This document shows, piece by piece, positions 1-4,480 of a stretch of DNA of 5,929 bases. Position 1 is the stretch's first letter. Each line of letters starts with the position of its first letter. The translations under genes and the position numbers were made by a program. Origin of the DNA: a bacterium (GTDB lineage: Bacteria; Fidelibacterota; Marinisomatia; Marinisomatales; Marinisomataceae); NCBI GenBank assembly GCA_023255095.1, contig JALRJJ010000044.1, positions 1 through 5,929 on the forward strand, in the 5' to 3' direction. The notes under the pieces were generated by a model. The model did not search any database. It was given only the letters and a program-made list of their open reading frames with translations, and was not told the DNA's origin.

Positions 1-63
1 TATTGCAGCAGACTGTAAATCTGTCGTCGGAAGACATCGGTGGTTCGAGTCCATCCACTCCCA
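1..63 (+). tRNA. tRNA-Tyr (GTA anticodon), 5' part missing
   Basis: This is the 3' part of a tyrosine tRNA cut by the window edge. The anticodon stem pairs 8-12 with 20-24 around a seven-base loop, with anticodon GTA at 15-17. A long variable arm follows, in which GTC (26-28) pairs with GAC (33-35) around a GGAA loop. That is the class II form expected of bacterial tRNA-Tyr. The T arm pairs 39-43 with 51-55 around TTCGAGT. The 3' acceptor strand is 56-62 and the discriminator base is A63. CCA is not encoded; the next bases are CAC. The acceptor 5' strand and D arm lie upstream of the window, so the acceptor stem cannot be checked. The Tyr-Gly-Thr-tuf order matches the well-known E. coli tufB tRNA operon. 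Confidence 0.95.
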
Positions 64-73
64 CACGCATTTT

Positions 74-146
74 GCGGAAGTAGCTCAGTTGGTAGAGCAT
101 CAGCCTTCCAAGCTGAGGGTCGCGCGTTCGAATCGCGTCACTCGCT
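74..146 (+). tRNA. tRNA-Gly (TCC anticodon) with a mispaired acceptor stem
   Basis: The cloverleaf is mostly clear. The D stem is GCTC/GAGC at 83-86 and 95-98. The anticodon stem pairs 100-104 with 112-116, with TCC at 107-109. The T stem pairs 122-126 with 134-138 around TTCGAAT. The discriminator is T146, as in E. coli tRNA-Gly, and CCA is not encoded. The acceptor strands are GCGGAAG (74-80) and CACTCGC (139-145). Base pairs 1-3 and 7 are good and pair 4 is G-T, but positions 5 and 6 give A78-C141 and A79-A140, which do not pair. The 5' strand looks like an ordinary glycine tRNA, so the 3' strand seems the divergent half. Identity is firm; whether the product is fully functional is open. 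Confidence 0.93.
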
Positions 147-155
147 CAAAAGATT

Positions 156-228
156 GCCTACGTAGCTCAGTAGGTAGAGCACTTCGTTGGTAACGAAGAG
201 GTCACCGGTTCGATCCCGGTCGTAGGCT
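156..228 (+). tRNA. tRNA-Thr (GGT anticodon)
   Basis: This is a complete, fully paired cloverleaf. The acceptor stem pairs GCCTACG (156-162) with CGTAGGC (221-227), with discriminator T228. The D stem is GCTC (165-168) with GAGC (177-180). The anticodon stem pairs 182-186 with 194-198, with GGT at 189-191, which reads ACC and ACT threonine codons. The T arm pairs 204-208 with 216-220. CCA is not encoded; the discriminator is followed by CA and an A run. It lies 9 bases after tRNA-Gly and 37 bases before tuf, the same position as thrT before tufB in E. coli, so it is probably processed from a shared transcript. Confidence 0.97.
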
Positions 229-237
229 CAAAAAAAA

Positions 238-251
238 TTGTTTATAAACAA
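238..251. repeat. perfect 14-bp AT-rich palindrome before tuf
   Basis: TTGTTTATAAACAA is identical to its own reverse complement. It lies in the 37-base gap between tRNA-Thr and tuf, directly after an A run (231-237), and its last base is the first base of the tuf SD motif. In RNA it could form only a weak hairpin, about five base pairs with a TATA loop. On the minus strand it would be followed by a T run, like a weak terminator, but no minus-strand gene is supported here. The palindrome is certain; any function is a guess. Confidence 0.6.
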
Positions 252-255
252 GGAG
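251..255 (+). promoter_or_regulatory. Shine-Dalgarno site of tuf
   Basis: AGGAG lies 10 bases before the tuf ATG. It is the clearest SD in the first half of the window, as expected for a very highly expressed protein. It abuts the AT palindrome at 238-251, so a hairpin there would partly crowd the site. Confidence 0.8.
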
Positions 256-265
256 ATAAAATAAA

Positions 266-1456
266 ATGGCTAAAGAAACATTTGTTAGAAATAAGCCTCA
301 CTGCAATATTGGTACTATTGGTCACGTTGACCACGGTAAAACCACTTTGACTGCTGCTATCACTCAAACACAGTCCTTGCTTGGTTTGGCTGCTAAGCGT
401 GATTTTGATACTATCGATAATGCTCCTGAGGAAAGAGAAAGAGGTATCACTATTCAGACTGCTCATGTTGAATATGAGACTGATAATAGACACTATGCTC
501 ACGTTGACTGTCCTGGTCACGCTGACTATATTAAAAACATGATCACTGGTGCTGCTCAAATGGATGGAGCAATCCTTGTAGTAAGTGCTGCTGATGGTCC
601 TATGCCTCAAACTCGTGAACACGTATTGCTTGCTCGTCAGGTAAATGTTCCAAGTTTAGTAGTTTTTATGAACAAAGTAGATCAAGTTGATGATCCCGAG
701 TTATTAGAACTAGTTGAACTTGAATTAAGAGATCTTTTAAATGAATACGAATTCGATGGTGATAACACTCCAATTGTTAAAGGAAGTGCTTTAAAAGCTC
801 TTGAAAATCCTGGTGATGCAGATGCTACTGCTTGTATCGCTGAGTTGATGAAGGCATGTGATGAATTCATTCCACAACCAAAACGCGACATTGATAAGCC
901 ATTTTTGATGCCGATTGAAGATGTGTTTAGTATTACTGGACGTGGTACTGTTGGTACTGGACGTATTGAGTCAGGAAAAGTTAAAGTTGGTGACGAAATT
1001 GAATTAGTAGGTCTTGGAAGTAACTTAACTACAGTGATTACTGGAGTTGAAATGTTCCAAAAAACTCTTACTGAGGGTGAAGCTGGCGATAATGCTGGTC
1101 TTTTGATGAGAGGTATTGAGAAGACTGATTTAAAAAGAGGAATGGTAGCTGCCAAAAAAGGATCTATTAAACCTCATACCAAGTTCTCAGCAAATGTTTA
1201 TGTTCTCAAAAAAGAAGAGGGTGGTAGACATACTCCTTTCTTCAACAATTATAGGCCACAATTCTACTTCAGAACTACTGATGTGACAGGTGTTGTTACT
1301 CTTCCTTCAGGAACTGAAATGGTAATGCCTGGTGATAATATAGAGATTAATGTTGAGTTAATTACACCGATAGCTATGAATGAAGAGCTAAGATTCGCTA
1401 TTAGAGAAGGTGGCCACACTGTTGGTGCTGGAGTTGTTACTAAAATAGTTGAATAA
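266..1456 (+). CDS. tuf: translation elongation factor Tu
   Basis: EF-Tu is the GTPase that carries aminoacyl-tRNA to the ribosomal A site; it acts in the cytosol. The protein is 396 residues, the usual length. Domain 1 shows all GTP motifs: P-loop GHVDHGKT (19-26), switch I GITI (60-63), DCPGH (81-85) with the catalytic-type His85, NKVD (136-139) and SAL (174-176). The two beta-barrel domains follow, with the typical RGTVGTGRIE near 226-235 and a canonical C-terminal end rich in conserved Gly and His. The ATG at 266 is chosen because of the AGGAG SD and the standard MAKETF-type N-terminus. It follows the tRNA cluster and overlaps rpmG by one base. Codon choice differs along the gene: Leu TTA is absent from roughly the first 130 codons and common afterwards. 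The identification is secure. Confidence 0.99.
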   Translation: MAKETFVRNKPHCNIGTIGHVDHGKTTLTAAITQTQSLLGLAAKRDFDTIDNAPEERERGITIQTAHVEYETDNRHYAHVDCPGHADYIKNMITGAAQMDGAILVVSAADGPMPQTREHVLLARQVNVPSLVVFMNKVDQVDDPELLELVELELRDLLNEYEFDGDNTPIVKGSALKALENPGDADATACIAELMKACDEFIPQPKRDIDKPFLMPIEDVFSITGRGTVGTGRIESGKVKVGDEIELVGLGSNLTTVITGVEMFQKTLTEGEAGDNAGLLMRGIEKTDLKRGMVAAKKGSIKPHTKFSANVYVLKKEEGGRHTPFFNNYRPQFYFRTTDVTGVVTLPSGTEMVMPGDNIEINVELITPIAMNEELRFAIREGGHTVGAGVVTKIVE

Positions 1457-1620
1457 TGGCAGGTAATAGTAAAAGAGCAATTGTTAGGCTTGAAAGTACA
1501 GCCGGAACAGGTTTTCGTTACACTGTAACAAAAAACAAGACGAAACATCCTGAAAAACTTGAATATAAAAAGTTTGATCCGGTTGCTAGAAAGCATGTTC
1601 TTTTTAAAGAAATAAAATAA
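1456..1620 (+). CDS. rpmG: 50S ribosomal protein L33, zinc-free type
   Basis: This is a small basic protein of 54 residues, the normal size for L33, a component of the large ribosomal subunit near the E site. Diagnostic segments are ESTAGTGFRYTVTKNK (13-28) and the KKFDPVARKHVLFKE stretch (38-52). The protein has no cysteine, so it is the zinc-independent (C-minus) form and not the CXXC form. The ATG shares its A with the last base of the tuf stop codon (TAATG). No SD motif is visible before it, so translation probably relies on ribosomes that have just finished tuf. tRNA-Trp begins 9 bases after its stop. L33 next to tuf and secE is known from several phyla, whereas Bacteroidota usually keep rpmG beside rpmB. 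Confidence 0.95.
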   Translation: MAGNSKRAIVRLESTAGTGFRYTVTKNKTKHPEKLEYKKFDPVARKHVLFKEIK

Positions 1621-1629
1621 ATAGCAAAT

Positions 1630-1702
1630 AGGTGAGTAGCTCAATTGGTAGAGCATCGGTCTCCAAAACCGGGGGTTGCGGGTTCAATTCCTGCCTCACC
1701 TG
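1630..1702 (+). tRNA. tRNA-Trp (CCA anticodon)
   Basis: This is a complete cloverleaf. The acceptor stem pairs AGGTGAG (1630-1636) with CTCACCT (1695-1701), and the discriminator is G1702, as expected for bacterial tRNA-Trp. The D stem pairs 1639-1642 with 1651-1654. The anticodon stem pairs 1656-1660 with 1668-1672, with CCA at 1663-1665. The T stem pairs 1678-1682 with 1690-1694. No 3' CCA is encoded. It lies between rpmG (9 bases upstream) and secE (14 bases downstream), the conserved tuf-trnW-secE position seen in many bacteria. The CCA anticodon means UGA is not read as Trp by this tRNA, in line with TGA stops in secE and rplK. Confidence 0.97.
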
Positions 1703-1705
1703 CAT

Positions 1706-1710
1706 AAGGA
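1706..1710 (+). promoter_or_regulatory. Shine-Dalgarno site of secE, just behind tRNA-Trp
   Basis: AAGGA lies 6 bases before the secE ATG and only 3 bases after the tRNA-Trp discriminator. If the tRNA is cut out of a shared transcript, the secE message would begin with a leader of at most 14 bases that still contains this site. Processing of the tRNA and translation of secE are therefore physically close. Confidence 0.65.
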
Positions 1711-1716
1711 AAAAAA

Positions 1717-1899
1717 ATGTTTAGTAGAATAAAAGATTTTTTTAGTCAGGTTTACATCGAAATGAATAAAGTCGTTTGGCCTTCTTATCAAGAGCTAAGA
1801 GGATCTACTTATCTTATTATTGTCTTTTTTATCTTATTTGCTGTTTTTTTATTTGGAATAGATTGGGTTATCCAAAAAGTGATTAGGTTGTTTGTATGA
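1717..1899 (+). CDS. secE: preprotein translocase subunit SecE
   Basis: SecE is the small clamp subunit of the SecYEG protein-export channel in the cytoplasmic membrane. This copy has 60 residues, the short single-helix form common outside enteric bacteria (E. coli SecE is about twice as long with three helices). An amphipathic N-terminal helix carries the conserved EMNKVVWPSYQEL motif (15-27). It is followed by one strongly hydrophobic membrane segment at about 31-51. There is no signal peptide, as expected. The start is supported by AAGGA six bases upstream. The TGA stop overlaps the nusG ATG in ATGA at 1896-1899, so translation of the two is probably coupled. The secE-nusG pair is one of the most conserved bacterial gene pairs. 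Confidence 0.97.
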   Translation: MFSRIKDFFSQVYIEMNKVVWPSYQELRGSTYLIIVFFILFAVFLFGIDWVIQKVIRLFV

Positions 1900-2429
1900 A
1901 TTGGTATAGTTTAAGAGTCATCTCAGGAAAAGAAGAAAAGATTAAGGAAAGTATCTTTAGAGAATTGTCTTTAGACAACTCAATATCTACAGATATTGAA
2001 GATATTCTTGTTCCTATGGAGAATGTTGTTGAAATCAAGAATGGCAAAAAACAAATCAAGAAAAAAGTTTACTTTCCTGGATATATTATGATGAAGATGA
2101 ATATGAATCAGCAATCCAAATTCTTCATTGAAAATATTAATGGAGTAATGAGTTTTGTTGGCCCTAAAGGAAATCCAACTTCATTATCTGATGATGAAGT
2201 GCGAAGAATGACTGGAGTTAATGATGTTGATGAAGAGTCTCTATTATTAGCGGATAATATTCCATTTAAAGTAGGGGATGCAGTAAGAGTCATTGATGGT
2301 CCATTTAAAGATTTTGATGGTTTAGTCCAAGAAATCAGCGATAGAAGTACAATCAAAGTTAATGTTAATATTTTTGGCAGACCTACTCCAATAGAATTAA
2401 GTGTAAATCAAATTACAAGTGAGAATTAA
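1896..2429 (+). CDS. nusG: transcription elongation and antitermination factor NusG
   Basis: NusG binds elongating RNA polymerase and, through its KOW domain, contacts Rho or the ribosomal protein S10, linking transcription to translation. The protein is 177 residues, close to E. coli NusG (181). The NGN domain covers about 1-95, starting with the typical WYSLRV (3-8) and containing YFPGYI (59-64). A linker of roughly 25 residues follows. The KOW domain starts with FKVGDAVRVIDGPFKDFDG (124-142) and ends with the NIFGRPTPIEL strand (158-168). The start overlaps the secE stop by four bases; only a weak AGG (1885-1887) is upstream, so coupled translation is likely. rplK follows after a single base. 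Confidence 0.98.
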   Translation: MNWYSLRVISGKEEKIKESIFRELSLDNSISTDIEDILVPMENVVEIKNGKKQIKKKVYFPGYIMMKMNMNQQSKFFIENINGVMSFVGPKGNPTSLSDDEVRRMTGVNDVDEESLLLADNIPFKVGDAVRVIDGPFKDFDGLVQEISDRSTIKVNVNIFGRPTPIELSVNQITSEN

Positions 2430-2430
2430 A

Positions 2431-2862
2431 ATGGCTGAAAAAAAAGAGATAACAGGTTTAATTAAGTTGCAGATACCGGCTGGTAAAGCCAATCCAGCTC
2501 CTCCCGTTGGTCCAGCTTTGGGTCAACATGGTGTTAATATAATGGACTTTTGCAATGCTTTTAACGAAAAAACTAAAGAGCTTCAAGGAACCCTAACCCC
2601 TGTTGTTATAACTGTTTATAAAGATAGATCTTTTACTTTCATAACAAAATCTCCACCTGCATCTACTTTAATTATGAAGGAACTCAATCTTAGTAAAGGT
2701 TCTCAAGAGCCAAACAAAAACAAAATAAGCACTATCTCATTTCAGCAATGTAAAAAAATTGCAGAAATTAAATTTAAAGACTTAAATTGCCACACTTTAG
2801 AACAAGCTTCTGAAATGATTGCAGGTACTGCAGTAAGTATGGGTATTGAGGTATTAAGATGA
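2431..2862 (+). CDS. rplK: 50S ribosomal protein L11
   Basis: L11 forms the base of the ribosomal stalk with 23S rRNA, and it is part of the GTPase centre and of the stringent response sensing site. The protein has 143 residues, the family norm. The N-terminal domain contains NPAPPVGPALGQHGVNIM (21-38), including the prolines tied to thiostrepton binding in other species. The RNA-binding C-terminal domain ends in AGTAVSMGIEV. Here Val135 replaces the Arg usually seen in GTARSMG, and Asn42 stands where FCKAFN normally has Lys; both are mild departures. The ATG at 2431 is preferred over an in-frame GTG at 2419 because it gives the standard MAEKKEI start and does not overlap nusG. It is one base after nusG and overlaps rplA by four bases (ATGA). 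Confidence 0.98.
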   Translation: MAEKKEITGLIKLQIPAGKANPAPPVGPALGQHGVNIMDFCNAFNEKTKELQGTLTPVVITVYKDRSFTFITKSPPASTLIMKELNLSKGSQEPNKNKISTISFQQCKKIAEIKFKDLNCHTLEQASEMIAGTAVSMGIEVLR

Positions 2863-3533
2863 GTAAATATTTTAAATCAATTGAAGATAAATTTGATAGG
2901 AATTTTAATTATAACGTTTCTGATGCTATTAATCTTTTATTATCATTAAAAAGATCTTCTTATGCAGAATCTGTTGATGTGGCCTTTAATCTTGGAGTAA
3001 ACCCTAGACATGCCGAAGAGAATATTCGTCTTAGTATTAATCTACCTAACGGTGTTGGTAAAGAGGTTTCTGTCCTTGCTATTGTGAATGCTGATAAAGA
3101 AAAAGAAGCAAAAGATGCCGGTGCTGATTTAGTTGGTAAGGAAGAATTCTTAGAAAAAATTAAGAATGGTTGGGCTGATGTTGATCGAATTGTTTGCACC
3201 CCTGACCTAATGGTTGAATTAGGTAAGCTTGGAAAAATTTTAGGTCCTAAGGGTTTAATGCCTAATCCAAAGTCTGGTACAGTAACTACTGATATTGCTA
3301 ATTCAATAAAAGAACTTAAAGCTGGAAAAATTGATGCAAGGGTTGAAAAGAATGGAATTTTACATTCTTCAATAGGTAAAACCTCATTTTCTGAAATTCA
3401 ATTAAAAGAGAATTTTGATACTTTTAAGCAAGCAGTTTTATCAGCAAAACCAAATTCCTTTAAGGGAAAATATTTAAAGTCTATTAGTATTTCATCTACT
3501 CATGGACCTGGAATTAAAGTGGAGATTGACTAA
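2859..3533 (+). CDS. rplA: 50S ribosomal protein L1
   Basis: L1 is the mobile L1-stalk protein at the ribosomal E site that helps release deacylated tRNA. In E. coli it also represses its own operon by binding the rplK leader. This copy has 224 residues (E. coli 234). Key segments are LGKILGPKGLMPNPKSGTV (124-142), KAGKIDARVEKNGILHSSIG (154-173) and the C-terminal SSTHGPGIKVE (212-222), all diagnostic for bacterial L1. The start overlaps the rplK stop in ATGA (2859-2862). GAGG at 2848-2851, inside rplK, gives a plausible SD with a 7-base spacer. Because nusG and rplK are separated by one base, any L1 target on this message would have to lie within coding sequence. Confidence 0.98.
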   Translation: MSKYFKSIEDKFDRNFNYNVSDAINLLLSLKRSSYAESVDVAFNLGVNPRHAEENIRLSINLPNGVGKEVSVLAIVNADKEKEAKDAGADLVGKEEFLEKIKNGWADVDRIVCTPDLMVELGKLGKILGPKGLMPNPKSGTVTTDIANSIKELKAGKIDARVEKNGILHSSIGKTSFSEIQLKENFDTFKQAVLSAKPNSFKGKYLKSISISSTHGPGIKVEID

Positions 3534-3534
3534 T

Positions 3535-4053
3535 ATGCCAAGTATTAAAAATATCGAATCGGTAAAAACTGTTACTGAAAAATTTAAGAAAGCAAGCGCC
3601 ATGTACTTTGCTGATTACAAAGGATTGGATGTTTCAGCTATAACTCAATTACGTAAAGATTGTTATGCAAATAATGTTGATTTTACTGTAGCAAAAAACA
3701 CAATTATAAAAATTGCTGCAAAAGAAGTAGGAATTGAAGGTCTTGATGAAATGTTAAGTGGTCAAACTGCTGTTGCTTTGAGTTATGATGATCCTACCAA
3801 TCCAGCAAAAGTAATAAAGAATTTTAAAAAAGATTTTGAAAAACCTGAAATAAAAGGACTTATAATCAATGGAGAGATTTTTGGACCCGACCAATTTAAT
3901 CGTATAGCTAGCCTTCCATCTAAGGAACAATTGCTTTCACAATTAATTGGTATGTTGCAATCTCCAATGAGCAAACTAAGTGCAACATTAGCAAGTCCTC
4001 TATCAGGATTTTTAGGAACACTTGAACAAATGAAATCAAAGAAAGGTAGTTAA
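3535..4053 (+). CDS. rplJ: 50S ribosomal protein L10
   Basis: L10 anchors the L7/L12 dimers to the ribosomal stalk. The protein has 172 residues, normal for the family. Visible features are DYKGLDVSAITQLR (27-40), VAKNTI (52-57), SLPSKEQLLSQLIGMLQSP (126-144) and a C-terminal helix (about 150-170) of the type that binds L7/L12. The ATG at 3535 is preferred over an in-frame ATG at 3502, which would lie deep inside rplA and add a tail with no family support. GGAG at 3521-3524 is a plausible SD. Only one base separates it from rplA, so the long rplJ leader that E. coli L10-L12 uses for self-repression has no intergenic counterpart here. Confidence 0.98.
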   Translation: MPSIKNIESVKTVTEKFKKASAMYFADYKGLDVSAITQLRKDCYANNVDFTVAKNTIIKIAAKEVGIEGLDEMLSGQTAVALSYDDPTNPAKVIKNFKKDFEKPEIKGLIINGEIFGPDQFNRIASLPSKEQLLSQLIGMLQSPMSKLSATLASPLSGFLGTLEQMKSKKGS

Positions 4054-4057
4054 TAAA

Positions 4058-4441
4058 ATGAGCGTTAAAAGAGAAGATGTATTAAAGTATCTTGAAGAAG
4101 CTAATATGATAGAAATATCTGAGTTAGTTAAAGATATTGAAGAGAAATTTGGTGTTACAGCTGCTGTTCCAGTTGCTGCCGCTGCCGCTGCCCCTGCTGG
4201 CGATGCTGGTGCTGCAGATGCTGGTGAAAAAAGTAGCTTTAATGTAGTCTTAGCTGCGGCTGGACAATCAAAGATAGGCGTTATTAAGATTGTTAGAGAA
4301 ATAACTAGTTTAGGATTGAAAGAAGCTAAAGAATTGGTTGATTCTGCTCCAAAAGCCATTAAGGAAGGCGTTTCTAAAGATGAGGCTGAAGCGTTGAAGT
4401 CTCAGTTAGAAGAAGCTGGAGCAACTGTTGAATTACAGTAA
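4058..4441 (+). CDS. rplL: 50S ribosomal protein L7/L12
   Basis: L7/L12 is the multi-copy acidic stalk protein that recruits translation factors such as EF-Tu and EF-G and stimulates their GTP hydrolysis. The protein has 127 residues, the usual length is 120-130. The N-terminal dimerisation and L10-binding part covers about 1-34. A flexible Ala/Gly/Pro hinge follows at about 35-57. The C-terminal factor-binding domain at 58-127 contains the conserved KIGVIKIVREITSLGLKEAK (72-91) and ends in GATVELQ. The hinge is coded by short GC-rich repeats in an otherwise AT-rich gene. AAAGG at 4042-4046, inside the rplJ tail, may serve as SD. It starts 4 bases after rplJ. Confidence 0.99.
   Translation: MSVKREDVLKYLEEANMIEISELVKDIEEKFGVTAAVPVAAAAAAPAGDAGAADAGEKSSFNVVLAAAGQSKIGVIKIVREITSLGLKEAKELVDSAPKAIKEGVSKDEAEALKSQLEEAGATVELQ
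4175..4192 (+). repeat. (GCTGCC)x3 codon repeat in the rplL hinge
   Basis: Three perfect copies of GCTGCC encode Ala40-Ala45. A second short repeat, GATGCTGGT at 4202-4210 and 4217-4225, encodes two Asp-Ala-Gly units just behind it. Repeat units are multiples of three, so slippage would change hinge length without breaking the frame. Confidence 0.85.
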
Positions 4442-4466
4442 TAAAGTAATTTAAATCAATCAATTT

Positions 4467-4471
4467 GGAGG
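4467..4471 (+). promoter_or_regulatory. Shine-Dalgarno site that decides the rpoB start
   Basis: GGAGG, one of the strongest SD matches in the window, lies 9 bases before TTG at 4481 in the rpoB frame. No in-frame ATG exists between the upstream in-frame stop (4442-4444) and the conserved part of the protein. The 39-base gap 4442-4480 shows no convincing hairpin or T run, so I see no attenuator between rplL and rpoB. Confidence 0.8.
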
Positions 4472-4480
4472 CATTCAATC

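Noticed and set aside
231..251. Minus-strand terminator formed by the palindrome plus T run
   Set aside because: The stem is short and AT-only, and no minus-strand gene ends here. It is kept only as an unexplained palindrome.
229..265. Dedicated promoter for tuf in the tRNA-Thr spacer
   Set aside because: The spacer has TATA-like AT-rich sequence, but no pair of -35/-10 elements with proper spacing fits in 37 bases ahead of the SD.
242..622. Minus-strand open frame opposite the start of tuf (also 682-1155 and 1264-1656)
   Set aside because: These are shadows of tuf, rpmG and tRNA-Trp. Their translations are low-complexity Ser/Thr-rich strings with no family resemblance, and the + strand genes are certain.
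2419..2430. Longer rplK starting at GTG 2419
   Set aside because: It would overlap nusG and add four residues not seen in L11; the ATG at 2431 gives the normal start.
3502..3534. Longer rplJ starting at ATG 3502
   Set aside because: The extra 11 residues are coded inside the conserved end of rplA. The ATG at 3535 has a plausible SD and gives the normal L10 N-terminus.
4036..4359. Minus-strand open frame opposite rplL
   Set aside because: Its Ala-rich content is the reverse reading of the rplL hinge and helices. It has no start-site support and no recognisable domain.
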